Part shown: piece by piece, positions 34,303 to 42,166 of the stretch
How the letters are laid out: every line of letters begins with the position of its first letter
How positions within the stretch are numbered: position 1 is the stretch's first letter
Assembly: GCA_043787975.1 (NCBI GenBank)
Contig: JAYVUK010000050.1
Span: 1 to 42,562, forward strand
Length of the DNA: 42,562 nucleotides
Direction of reading: 5' to 3'
From: JAPLDA01 sp043787975
GTDB lineage: Bacteria > Bacteroidota > Bacteroidia > AKYH767-A > 2013-40CM-41-45
Program-made: the position numbers and the translations under genes
Notes under the pieces: model-generated
What the model saw: only the letters and a program-made list of their open reading frames with translations
What the model was told of the DNA's origin: nothing
Databases searched by the model: none

Positions 34303-34389
34303 GGAGAGAGTGGGATTCGAACCCACGTAACGCTTTTGGCGCTAACACGCTTTCCAAGCGTGCTCCTTCAGCCACTCGGACATCTCTCC
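34302..34389 (-). tRNA. tRNA-Ser (anticodon GGA)
   Basis: On the minus strand, acceptor GGAGAGA pairs with TCTCTCC. The anticodon stem CACGC/GCGTG has loop TTGGAAA, giving GGA, which reads TCC and TCT. The long variable arm and the T-arm containing GTTCGAATCCCAC are typical of a class II tRNA. Discriminator is G at 34302; CCA is not fully encoded. Confidence 0.95.
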
Positions 34390-34445
34390 TGGTTAGTTTG
34401 TAGTTTTTAGTTCTTAGTTAGTAAATAGTTAATAGTGATTGACTT

Positions 34446-34508
34446 CTTATTTCTTATTTCTTATTTCTTATTTATAATTTATAATTTATAATTTATAATT
34501 TATAATTT
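34446..34508. repeat. Heptanucleotide tandem repeats, 4 x CTTATTT and 5 x ATAATTT
   Basis: Four exact copies of CTTATTT (34446-34473) run straight into five exact copies of ATAATTT (34474-34508). The tract lies in the spacer between tRNA-Ser and the CPBP protease stop. Exact copies suggest recent expansion and possible length variation between strains. Confidence 0.95.
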
Positions 34509-34535
34509 CGGAATAAGGGGTTGCAAAGATAAAAA

Positions 34536-35474
34536 TTACCCATAGCTCTCAGCATAAATCTTCTTTTGCTCCTTTTTATAAAATAGCCATAGTAATACTC
34601 CTGTAGTTAAAATACTAATAAGGACAGAGACGTAGTCATTTTCCGTTCCTAATTTATCGGGATCAACAGTCATCATTTGTTCGTTGAAAAGATAGGTAAA
34701 GATGACTGCCGATGCATTGTTCACAAAATGCGCGATGATGGGAAGCCAGAGAGAACCACTCCAAACCAACAGGTAACCAAGTAAAGCACCGAGCATCATG
34801 CGCGGAATGAATCCATAAAACTGGACGTGCATGGCGCTGAATAAAATGGCTGAAGTCCATACTCCGATGTGTACATTTTTCGACCACTGCGAAAAAATCT
34901 TTTGAATAATTCCTCTGAATAATAATTCCTCTCCAAGAGCCGGCAACAAACCAATCATGAAAACAGTGAAAAGAACATCCGACACAGAATGCATTTCGAG
35001 AAAGTTTTTTGTCAGCCGTGCTGCCTGGTCTTCTGAATCTTTCATCCATTTCTCAACTCCCGAAAGAAAAGAAGGAAGTGACATGCGTGAATTCAAATCT
35101 CCGAGATAATTGATAAACGGAAGTGCAGCAATTAATGCAACAACGACAAGGAGAACAGAAGAGAGACTTATTTTTTTACTAAGCGATAAATAGTTCAGCG
35201 GCTCTTTGTCAAAAAGATAAGCAATAAGAAAAGCCGGAAGAATAAAGGTGCCGATGGTGGAAACGGTTTGTATTAATTTCAGAACAGAAATTGCTTTCGG
35301 ATTTGAAAAATCTCCCAGCAATGTTTGCAATTCTGTGATATTGATCCTATAAATTCCAACGGCTGCAAGTGTGCTGATCAGTGTAAAAACCACGGCACTG
35401 ATGAGAATTACGCCCACAGCGAGCAAAAACTTAGAATATGGTGAAGTTCCCGCCCAGGTTGCTTTGAGAGACAT
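34536..35474 (-). CDS. CPBP family intramembrane metalloprotease
   Basis: This encodes 312 residues with about eight membrane helices. The CAAX protease/bacteriocin-processing (Abi) signature is clear: GEELLFRG with Glu 182, Glu 183 and Arg 187, a His in LFSAMHVQF (His 216), and HFVNNASAV (His 249, Asn 253). These residues form the intramembrane metal site. The substrate is unknown; members process prenylated or small membrane peptides. The downstream dusB gene is divergent, and its promoter overlaps the first codons of this gene. Confidence 0.88.
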   Translation of the reverse strand: MSLKATWAGTSPYSKFLLAVGVILISAVVFTLISTLAAVGIYRINITELQTLLGDFSNPKAISVLKLIQTVSTIGTFILPAFLIAYLFDKEPLNYLSLSKKISLSSVLLVVVALIAALPFINYLGDLNSRMSLPSFLSGVEKWMKDSEDQAARLTKNFLEMHSVSDVLFTVFMIGLLPALGEELLFRGIIQKIFSQWSKNVHIGVWTSAILFSAMHVQFYGFIPRMMLGALLGYLLVWSGSLWLPIIAHFVNNASAVIFTYLFNEQMMTVDPDKLGTENDYVSVLISILTTGVLLWLFYKKEQKKIYAESYG

Positions 35475-35489
35475 AATGGTTTAAATTTG
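35459..35489 (+). promoter_or_regulatory. Promoter of dusB
   Basis: TTG (35459-35461) and TAAATTTG (35482-35489) are 20 bp apart, the consensus Bacteroidota spacing. Transcription would begin near 35492, 39 nt before ATG 35531. The -33 element lies inside the start of the divergent CPBP gene. Confidence 0.65.
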
Positions 35490-35530
35490 CGTCCGCAATT
35501 TAGAGAATAGTTGACGGAATTGAATCGTTT

Positions 35531-36589
35531 ATGGTCAAAATAGGTAACATCATCCTTCCTGATTTCCCCTTACTTCTGGCTCCCATGGAAGATGTAAGTG
35601 ATCCGCCATTCCGTTACGTGTGCAAACAGTATGGAGCGGACATGATGTACACGGAGTTTATTTCTTCCGAAGGATTGATTCGCGATGCGGCCAAGAGTAT
35701 GCAAAAGCTCGATATCTTCGAGTATGAACGACCGATCGGTATTCAGTTGTTTGGCGGAGACATCGAACACATGCGCGAAGCCGCCTTGATTGCAGAAGCT
35801 GCAAAACCGGATCTCATCGATATTAATTACGGTTGTCCCGTGAAAGCCGTTGCCTGTAAAGGTGCAGGAGCTGCTCTGCTTCAGGACATTCCGAAAATGG
35901 TGAGGATGACGGAGGAAATTGTGAAAGCAGTGAAACTTCCCGTTACCGTGAAAACACGTTTGGGCTGGGATGAAAATACATTGAATATTATGGAAGTTGC
36001 AGAGCGACTGCAAGACATTGGTATTGCGGCATTGAGTATTCATGGAAGAACACGCAAACAATTGTACAAAGGTCCGGCAGACTGGAGATTAATTGCAGAG
36101 GTAAAAAATAATCCGCGCATTCACATTCCGATTTTTGGTAACGGTGATGTTGATTCACCGGAGCGCGCATTGGAAATGAAAAATCGTTACGGAGTTGATG
36201 GAGTGATGATCGGCAGAGCTGCGATTGGGAATCCATGGATATTTAACCGGATAAAAACTTTTTTAGAAACGGAGAAACGGAGAAGTGGAGAAGCAGAGAC
36301 CGCGCCGGTTCACCCATTCACCGGTTCACCGATTCCATATCCTTCTGTTGAACAGCGTGTGGAAGCATGTCGCATTCATTTGAAAAAATCAATTGAATGG
36401 AAAGGAGACAAGCTGGGTTTTTTTGAAATGCGAAAACATTATGCAAATTATTTCAGGGGATTCGATCACTTCAAAGATTACAGGATGAAATTGGTAACCT
36501 CGATGTCGTTCGATGAAATTAATTCAGTGCTTGATGAAGTACAGGAAAGATACTCATCACCGGACTTGTTTGTGCAAGAGGTTGCCTGA
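35531..36589 (+). CDS. dusB: tRNA-dihydrouridine synthase
   Basis: This encodes 352 residues. Dus enzymes reduce uridine to dihydrouridine in the tRNA D-loop using FMN and NADPH. Motifs are LLAPMEDVSDPPFRYVCKQY, DINYGCPVKAVACKGAGAAL with the catalytic Cys, VKTRLGWDE, IHGRTRKQLYKG, GNGDV and GVMIGRAAIGNPWIF; the helical tRNA-binding domain follows. Between IFNRIKTFLE and PSVEQRVEACR lies an unusual segment encoded by two short tandem repeats (36266-36299 and 36307-36336), giving EKRRSGEAETAPVHPFTGSP where homologues have a shorter loop. The frame is kept, so the enzyme is probably functional. Confidence 0.92.
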   Translation: MVKIGNIILPDFPLLLAPMEDVSDPPFRYVCKQYGADMMYTEFISSEGLIRDAAKSMQKLDIFEYERPIGIQLFGGDIEHMREAALIAEAAKPDLIDINYGCPVKAVACKGAGAALLQDIPKMVRMTEEIVKAVKLPVTVKTRLGWDENTLNIMEVAERLQDIGIAALSIHGRTRKQLYKGPADWRLIAEVKNNPRIHIPIFGNGDVDSPERALEMKNRYGVDGVMIGRAAIGNPWIFNRIKTFLETEKRRSGEAETAPVHPFTGSPIPYPSVEQRVEACRIHLKKSIEWKGDKLGFFEMRKHYANYFRGFDHFKDYRMKLVTSMSFDEINSVLDEVQERYSSPDLFVQEVA

Positions 36590-36644
36590 TTCCCAGAGAT
36601 TTTTTTTCTTTAATGTATTATTTTCCGGCTGCGATGGTCTGCTA

Positions 36645-37099
36645 TTATTGAATTATTATTTTCTTAATCACGGTATTTTTCTTCTCATCACATATTCTCA
36701 TCAAATACATTCCAGGACACATTTCTCCTTTTTCTAAGATCACTTCTTTTCCACTTAGATGTATTGATCTAACTTCATTACCCAACATGTTCATGATTGT
36801 TATCGTAGTATTTATTTGCCGTTCATTGAATGTAAGTGTTGTTTGTTTGCTAAACGGATTCGGATAAATGGAATTTGAAACAGGCATCGTGATTTCATTC
36901 GTGCCCGGTAGCAATTGTATTCAACGAAATTAATGCGATACCTAAATTTGTATTGGTAGGTATCACATCACCGGGATAATCAGAAATGGCAAGAATTTTT
37001 AAATTGTTTGTCGCTTCTGTATAGGGAACAGAAGTTGGCAAAAATAAATAACCGGAATTATGTGTAGGAGGGTTAGGTGGTTCTTTTTGGGTGGGTTTT
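36645..37099 (-). pseudogene. Frameshifted remnant of a T9SS-secreted protein
   Basis: The C-terminal part (36645-36914) encodes a T9SS type A sorting domain: SIYPNPFSKQTTLTFN, ITIMNMLGNEV, GMYLMRI and a basic KKIIIQ end. Just upstream, another frame (stop at 36895-36897) reads about 65 residues, including GYLFLPTSVPYTEATNNLKI and PTNTNLGIALISLNTIATG. The two frames join sensibly as ...NTIATG-TNEITMPVSN..., so a frameshift lies near 36898-36921. The 5' part is missing: upstream sequence at about 37100 already belongs to a different gene tail. This is the stump of a cell-surface or secreted protein. Confidence 0.75.
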
Positions 37100-37150
37100 T
37101 TATTTCAGTTTCACAACTACCTTTCCTTTTACCCGGTCAACATACATTCT
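37100..37150 (-). pseudogene. C-terminal scrap of a dehydrogenase-like gene
   Basis: The minus strand reads INRMYVDRVKGKVVVKLK followed by a stop at 37100-37102. GKVVVK before a C-terminal end is the way many medium-chain dehydrogenases and quinone reductases finish. It sits directly behind the SDR stop and in front of the T9SS remnant, so it looks like the tail of a deleted gene. The piece is too short to be certain. Confidence 0.35.
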
Positions 37151-37152
37151 AT

Positions 37153-37935
37153 TTATTTTTTGAGATTACTAATTAATAATGGAGCATTACTTTTTGCTGG
37201 ATTCAATATTTTGTGAGCCAACGATGGAAAAAAACGATGTAGAAAATAAACAAGATTTGTAAGCCCTAAACGAATAGTATATCTATCTTTTCTCAAACCG
37301 GAAATTAATCCTTTTACCAAGTCTTCGGCAGACATTTTTTTACTATTAAAATCTTTTGTCATTTCAGTATCAACCACGGGCGGTAGCAACTCAAATATTT
37401 TTACATTGCTTTTTAGTATTTGCAAATGCTCACGCAATGCAACAGTGTAAAAACGAACTGCCGCTTTTGATGCCGAATAAGTAGGCGATAGCATCGTTGG
37501 CAAATAACTTAAAAAAGAAGACACATTGATGATGGCAGATTCCTTTCGTGATTTCAGCATATCTATAAAAAGATTATTCAAACGAATAACGCCTAAATAG
37601 TTGATGTTAATTTCTGCTTCAGCTTTTTCAAAATGTATATCGTTAGCCATACCTAAATTATTAGCTGCACCAAAAATGCCTGCATTATTATACAGTATAT
37701 CAATCCCACCTAAAGCCTGTACTTGAGCCAACAATGATTTAGCATCATCAAAATTTCCTACATCACTTTTAATTGCAGTTATTGATGGATATTTCTTTTT
37801 GACTTCGTCTAATTTAGCTTGATTTCTGCCTGTTACTATTACCTTACAACCAGCCTCTAAAAACTGTTTAGTTGCTTCTAATCCAATTCCGGCAGTTCCA
37901 CCAGTTATTAATATTGTTTTGTTTTTTAATTCCAT
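37153..37935 (-). CDS. SDR family oxidoreductase
   Basis: This encodes 260 residues from ATG 37935; a longer open frame upstream overlaps the aldehyde dehydrogenase gene and is not used. The classical short-chain dehydrogenase pattern is complete: LITGGTAGIGLEATKQF for the cofactor, DILYNNAGIFG, NVSSFLSYLP with the Ser, and SPTYSASKAAVRFY with the Tyr-x3-Lys pair. It resembles the DltE-like group. The substrate is unknown. It is the last gene of a four-gene leftward block after quinone oxidoreductase, DUF1569 protein and aldehyde dehydrogenase, starting 37 bp after the latter's stop. Confidence 0.9.
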   Translation of the reverse strand: MELKNKTILITGGTAGIGLEATKQFLEAGCKVIVTGRNQAKLDEVKKKYPSITAIKSDVGNFDDAKSLLAQVQALGGIDILYNNAGIFGAANNLGMANDIHFEKAEAEININYLGVIRLNNLFIDMLKSRKESAIINVSSFLSYLPTMLSPTYSASKAAVRFYTVALREHLQILKSNVKIFELLPPVVDTEMTKDFNSKKMSAEDLVKGLISGLRKDRYTIRLGLTNLVYFLHRFFPSLAHKILNPAKSNAPLLISNLKK

Positions 37936-37972
37936 TTTCTTATTTTTTAATAGTAATAAATTGATTGCTGAA

Positions 37973-39391
37973 TTAACGAAGAAACAGATTGATAAGTCTA
38001 TCCGTATTTTTATTGAATGGAGCATGCAGAAGATCCATGCCATTCCAGATTCCCTGTTCGTAAATTCCTTTGGCATGACTAAGTGTTCGGAAACCTTCTA
38101 TACCATGATATGCACCCATACCGCTTTCACCTACACCGCCAAAAGAAAGGTCGTCTTGTGCGATATGTGAAAATGTTCCATTAATCGTAACATTGCCGGA
38201 AGTAGTTCGGCTCAATACCTTTGTTTTATTTTCATCATCATGAGTAAAAAAATAAAGAGCCAATGGTCTTGGTCGGGCATTTACATAGTTAATGGCATCA
38301 TCAATAGTAGCATAAGAAAGTATTGGTAAAATTGGTCCAAATATTTCTTCTTTTGCAATTCTCATTTCATCTGTTACACCTAATACAATTGTGGGAGCCA
38401 TTGCATGAGGTCGTTTTGATGCATCACCAGGACGGATACCCACTTCTATTATCTGTGCTCCATGTGTTCGGGCATCATCAAGCAGTTCGTTCAATATTTT
38501 AAATTGTTGTTCATTTACAATTGAAGTATAATCGTCTCCGGTTGGTCCATCAGGGTAAGCCAACTTTACATTGTGTTCATAAGCCTTTACAAAAGCGTCA
38601 ACTTCGCTTTCGTGTACCAATGCATAGTCAGGTGCAATACAAGTTTGACCTGCACTTAAAAGTTTTCCATACACAATACGAGAAGCTGCTTTTTCAAGCG
38701 AATAACCTTTAGAAACAATGACCGGAGATTTGCCTCCTAATTCCAAGGTAACAGGAACAAGATTTTCGCTTGCCGCTTTCATTACAGCCCGTCCTACCGA
38801 TGTACTGCCGGTAAAAACAAGATGGTCAAAATGTAATTTGCTGAATGCTGCACCATCACCATTTACCAAGGTTACTTGCTCCTTCGGAAATATTTCGCTG
38901 AACATTGAAGCAATCACTGCGTTAGTTGCAGGCGTAAACTTTGATGGTTTAAGCATCACCCTGTTGCCTGCTGCAATTGCAGTAACAACTGGCATCAACG
39001 ATAAATTAATTGGGTAATTCCAAGGAGAAATAACACCTACTACACCAAGCGGTTGGTATTCTACTCTTGCGTTTCCAAAACGCATGTGCAGAGCAACATT
39101 ACGCTTGCTTGGAGTCATAAACTTTTTAAGATTGCTGCTCAAATATTTGAGACCTTCTATAACGCCTAAAATTTCTACGATAGCAGTTTCGTGTCGTGAA
39201 CGATGCCCAAAATCTGCATTTATCGCTTCTTCTATTTCGTGCCTTCTTTCGATTAAGCCGTTTTTAAATTTTTTCAAATCATCCCTTCTTTGTTCAAGTG
39301 TAGGCGGACCGTCATGCAAAAAGGCGGCTCTTTGATTTGCCAATATGGTATGTAGTTCGTCTGTTTCTACTGTTTTAATTTCTGTTGCCAT
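37973..39391 (-). CDS. Aldehyde dehydrogenase (coniferyl aldehyde dehydrogenase-like)
   Basis: This encodes 472 residues. Catalytic motifs are LELGGKSPVIV with the general-base Glu near residue 218, GQTCIAPDYALV with the nucleophile Cys near 252, and EEIFGPILPIL. The N-terminal DDLKKFKNGLIERRHEIEEA and the missing oligomerisation arm are like class 3/coniferyl aldehyde dehydrogenases, which oxidise aromatic or fatty aldehydes using NAD(P). It is third in the leftward block. Together with the quinone oxidoreductase and SDR it suggests handling of reactive carbonyls. Confidence 0.92.
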   Translation of the reverse strand: MATEIKTVETDELHTILANQRAAFLHDGPPTLEQRRDDLKKFKNGLIERRHEIEEAINADFGHRSRHETAIVEILGVIEGLKYLSSNLKKFMTPSKRNVALHMRFGNARVEYQPLGVVGVISPWNYPINLSLMPVVTAIAAGNRVMLKPSKFTPATNAVIASMFSEIFPKEQVTLVNGDGAAFSKLHFDHLVFTGSTSVGRAVMKAASENLVPVTLELGGKSPVIVSKGYSLEKAASRIVYGKLLSAGQTCIAPDYALVHESEVDAFVKAYEHNVKLAYPDGPTGDDYTSIVNEQQFKILNELLDDARTHGAQIIEVGIRPGDASKRPHAMAPTIVLGVTDEMRIAKEEIFGPILPILSYATIDDAINYVNARPRPLALYFFTHDDENKTKVLSRTTSGNVTINGTFSHIAQDDLSFGGVGESGMGAYHGIEGFRTLSHAKGIYEQGIWNGMDLLHAPFNKNTDRLINLFLR

Positions 39392-39432
39392 TATTTATTT
39401 ATTTTAAATTGTTATTAAATTTTAGAGAGCAT

Positions 39433-39996
39433 TTACGCACCAAACTGTTTTAAATGATAATCAATGTGCATGGTTAACAACCTTCCCCATTCATTGTCAC
39501 TCATACTACCAAATAAAGGGTGTGGTCCCCAATTAGAAGTGGTTTTGCTGTTGCATGCTTTATTTATTATTTCAAGTAGTAATTTTTTCTCGTACTCAAA
39601 ATCAAAATGTTCTGTTGGCGGTATTTTAAAAGTTAATGGTATCAGTAATCCTTTCGGCTGCTCTGAAAGTAAGTCTATCAATAACCATTTAGATACCGTT
39701 CTTGACATTAAATAACTTTCATCAGGCAAATCAAAATAACCCAATGCACTTCCGGTAGCCAGATTAAGGTGATGCAACATTTGGTCAGGTGTCATAGTGC
39801 CCCATTGTCTTTCGGATTGTGGAGTGATTCTATTTACTCTGCTGGTTAAAGCCTGCAACATTTTATCTGAAAAGAAATCCTTCCCTTTTATTCTTTTCAG
39901 AAAAGGTTCTTTCAATATTGCAAATAATATTGGCAAAGTGCTTCCTAATAAATACTTATTAATTATGCTTCGTTTAAGTTTTGCTTTTGATGACAT
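39433..39996 (-). CDS. DUF1569 (DinB superfamily) protein
   Basis: This encodes 187 residues. The central signature is QWGTMTPDQMLHHLNLATGSALGYF with a His in HHL, and the C-terminus ends HPLFGSMSDNEWGRLLTMHIDYHLKQFG with a second metal-type His group. This is the four-helix DinB-like fold of the DUF1569 family, which often binds a metal. The enzymatic role is unknown; some relatives are thiol-dependent metal enzymes. It lies between the quinone oxidoreductase and aldehyde dehydrogenase genes with gaps of about 40 bp. Confidence 0.82.
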   Translation of the reverse strand: MSSKAKLKRSIINKYLLGSTLPILFAILKEPFLKRIKGKDFFSDKMLQALTSRVNRITPQSERQWGTMTPDQMLHHLNLATGSALGYFDLPDESYLMSRTVSKWLLIDLLSEQPKGLLIPLTFKIPPTEHFDFEYEKKLLLEIINKACNSKTTSNWGPHPLFGSMSDNEWGRLLTMHIDYHLKQFGA

Positions 39997-40043
39997 TTCA
40001 ATAATTGATTTTTGATTTAATAAAAATTGTTAATCTCAACTGA

Positions 40044-41027
40044 CTATGCCCAAGGTTCTAAAATTACTTTACCTGTTGATTTGCGTCCCTCCACAAGACG
40101 ATGTGCTTCGACAGCTTGCGATAGAGGCAACACTGCACCAATCTGTAAATCCAATTTTCCACTAAGCACAAACCCTATTATTTCTATAAATGTACTTTGA
40201 ATCATCTCTGGAAAAGCTAAATAAGCAAAGATGCTGAACCCTGTTACCGAACGGGTTGGAACTGTCAAATTCCAAAGGTCTATTTTAGGTATTTCACTAC
40301 TCGATTGACCCAAATAAATCATACGACCAAATGGAGCCATAGTATCTAATGCCTGTTCGGTAATTTCGCCTCCGGCTAATTCCAACACAATATCAACTCC
40401 CTTACCACCTGTCATTTCTTTGACTTGCTCAACCCAACCTGCTACTGTATAATCTACTGATGCATCAGCACCAAGGCTTTCTGCAATTTTACGTTTCTCT
40501 AATGTACTTGCAGCAGCTATTACTTTTCCTGCACCATACAATTTTGCCAACTGCACTGCAAAAGAACCTACTCCACCTGCTGCACCTTCAATCAAAATAC
40601 TTTCACCCGGTTGCATTTTAGCAGCATGCTTTATAGATAGAGCAGCAGTTAATCCTTGTGCCATCAGGGTAGTAGCCTGAACCGCACTTATACCAGCAGG
40701 AACAGGAATTACTAAAAATACAGGAACAGATACATATTGTGCATAACCACCTGTTGGTGGAGTTGCAATGACCAATGTACCAATCTCAAATGAAGTAACT
40801 TCAGCACCAAGGGCTGTAATTGTACCAACTACTTCTGCACCTATTGTATATGGAGCATCTGTTTGTTCGGGATAATAGCCACCTCTTCTTCGAGTAATAT
40901 CAGCAAAGTTTACACCTGCCGCTTCAACCTTAATTAGCACTTCACCTTCCTTAGGTTCAGGCATTGACACTTCTTCATAAATTAGTACCTCTGGTCCACC
41001 TGTTTTGTGAAATCTTATTGCTTTCAT
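40044..41027 (-). CDS. NADPH:quinone oxidoreductase, medium-chain dehydrogenase family
   Basis: This encodes 327 residues of the zinc-free quinone-oxidoreductase branch: MKAIRFHKTGGPEVLIYEEV start, EAAGVNFADITRRRGGYYPE, GAEVVGTITALG, MAQGLTAALSIKHAAK, and the NADPH site IEGAAGGVGSFAVQLAKLYG. The C-terminus is GRKSTGKVILEP. It reduces quinones or alpha,beta-unsaturated carbonyls. It is the first gene of the four-gene leftward block; its upstream region is very AT-rich with A-rich sequence just before ATG, and no clear TAnnTTTG was found. Just upstream lies an alpha/beta-hydrolase remnant in the same direction. Confidence 0.92.
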   Translation of the reverse strand: MKAIRFHKTGGPEVLIYEEVSMPEPKEGEVLIKVEAAGVNFADITRRRGGYYPEQTDAPYTIGAEVVGTITALGAEVTSFEIGTLVIATPPTGGYAQYVSVPVFLVIPVPAGISAVQATTLMAQGLTAALSIKHAAKMQPGESILIEGAAGGVGSFAVQLAKLYGAGKVIAAASTLEKRKIAESLGADASVDYTVAGWVEQVKEMTGGKGVDIVLELAGGEITEQALDTMAPFGRMIYLGQSSSEIPKIDLWNLTVPTRSVTGFSIFAYLAFPEMIQSTFIEIIGFVLSGKLDLQIGAVLPLSQAVEAHRLVEGRKSTGKVILEPWA

Positions 41028-41051
41028 TTTATTTATATTTAAATTGTTTAA

Positions 41052-41144
41052 TTAATTGTTTAGAAAAATATTAATGTATTGTGTTGATAATTCAGGATAT
41101 TGAAATTGCATTCCATGACCTGAATCAGGTAAAATAATAGGCAA
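41052..41144 (-). pseudogene. C-terminal remnant of an alpha/beta-hydrolase
   Basis: The minus strand reads 30 residues to a stop at 41052-41054, including PIILPDSGHGMQFQYPEL and ending INIFLNN. The DSGHG-x5-P pattern is the catalytic-His end of alpha/beta-hydrolases, and the final helix matches as well. An in-frame stop precedes it and no upstream part is present, so the gene was cut, probably by deletion or insertion at about 41144. Confidence 0.65.
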
Positions 41145-41283
41145 CTATATCTCACCTTATACCAATGGGGCTGAACGCCTTTGCTGATAAGGGTTTGCGA
41201 GGTTGGATGAATTCGGGTTTTGGAGTTGGTGTGCTTTGATCGGCACATCATTTGAGGGATGACAAAACTACCTATGGATTATT
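41145..41283. other. Non-coding junction segment
   Basis: About 140 bp between the hydrolase remnant and the NYN gene stop, higher in GC than the leftward block. No coding frame or repeat was recognised. It marks the join between the detoxification block and unrelated DNA. Confidence 0.4.
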
Positions 41284-41913
41284 TTAACCCTTTTTCCAAT
41301 GCTCTGGTATTTTTGCAACAAAGCCATTCTTTAAAGTTATTTCATCGGCAAGTTTGCTTTGATTAAAGCGTGCCTCATATCTTTCTAAATGAATATTGCT
41401 ATCGCAAAAATTAGCTAAATCGGTGCTGTATCTTTTGGGTGGAAAATATACAAACACCTTATGTTCTGGGCGTACTTCTCTAATAAACTCCAAAGGTGGC
41501 ATTAAATCACTATCAGCAGAAACCAATATTGAAATATCACATTTCGCTTTTACAAAGTCCCCAATTATATGGGTCGCAATTGATACATCGGTTCTTTTCT
41601 CTTCGTGTTTTAAATATTTATGCTTGCATTTAAAACACATAACCTGTTTGGATGTGTATTTGCCTAAAAACAAATTAAACTTGGGATTCAATTTGTTAAC
41701 CGAAAAAAACAAATCTTGTCTTTTCGCCTTCTGCTGCTCTATTGATGGTGCGGAAAAATATTTTACTTCTACTAACTCCTGATCTGGCCGAATAAATTTT
41801 TCAAAAAGCGACACAATATCAATCCAATAAAACTTTCTCCATCTCTTATCTTTTAATCCATTATAGAGATTAAACCCATCAACATAAACTATGACTTTAT
41901 CTTTTTTTTCCAT
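41284..41913 (-). CDS. NYN domain protein with a Cys-pair insertion
   Basis: This encodes 209 residues of the NYN (LabA/DUF88) family, PIN-like proteins expected to cleave RNA. Acidic residues expected in the active site are Asp 12 in VYVDGFNLYNGL, Asp 109 in RTDVSIATHI, and Asp 134/136 in VSADSDLMPPL. An insertion near residue 93 holds CFKCKHKY, a possible half zinc ribbon. No partner gene is adjacent. A pair of hairpins with a U-tract lies directly before the ATG, suggesting that expression is controlled at the leader. IS remnants to the right indicate an accessory location. Confidence 0.85.
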   Translation of the reverse strand: MEKKDKVIVYVDGFNLYNGLKDKRWRKFYWIDIVSLFEKFIRPDQELVEVKYFSAPSIEQQKAKRQDLFFSVNKLNPKFNLFLGKYTSKQVMCFKCKHKYLKHEEKRTDVSIATHIIGDFVKAKCDISILVSADSDLMPPLEFIREVRPEHKVFVYFPPKRYSTDLANFCDSNIHLERYEARFNQSKLADEITLKNGFVAKIPEHWKKG

Positions 41914-41921
41914 AGCTTTAA

Positions 41922-41972
41922 AAAAATAAAGCCCTCTTTCGAGGGCTGAGCCTAAGAATTTCTCATCTTAGG
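41922..41972 (-). terminator. Terminator-like hairpins in the NYN gene leader
   Basis: On the minus strand, a CCTAAGA/TCTTAGG stem (41966-41972 with 41951-41957) is followed by AGCCCTC-GAAA-AGAGGGCT (41930-41947, 7-bp stem), then TTATTTTTTT and the ATG at 41913. A stem with a GAAA loop and a T-run is the form of an intrinsic terminator. Because it sits inside the leader and not after a gene, it may act as an attenuator for the NYN gene, or simply end a transcript coming from the right. Confidence 0.55.
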
Positions 41973-42110
41973 GGGGCAAGAAAACTTACGTTTCCAATAG
42001 TGCAATATTACAACATTTAGACCAAGCAACAAAAAATTATAAGGAGTTTACTAACAATTTTATTAGCTCCATTATAATGTTTAAATGCAACAATAATCCT
42101 AAATCAATGA

Positions 42111-42134
42111 TTTCACGCATTATAATACGTGAAA
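42111..42134. promoter_or_regulatory. 24-bp near-perfect palindrome
   Basis: The arms TTTCACG (42111-42117) and CGTGAAA (42128-42134) are inverted copies, and the centre is also nearly symmetric. Only one pair of positions breaks the dyad. The arms equal the outer parts of a parS core but are 10 bp apart, so ParB binding is unlikely. It may be an operator or an IS end. Confidence 0.35.
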
Positions 42135-42166
42135 ATATTGCATTTTGTTCCGATTAAGTCCCCTTT

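Noticed and set aside
35570..36061. Open minus-strand frame of about 160 codons
   Set aside because: Antisense to conserved dusB motifs; composition is that of a shadow frame.
41060..41251. 63-codon minus-strand open frame before the quinone oxidoreductase
   Set aside because: A different frame in the same place reads as an alpha/beta-hydrolase C-terminus, which explains the sequence better.
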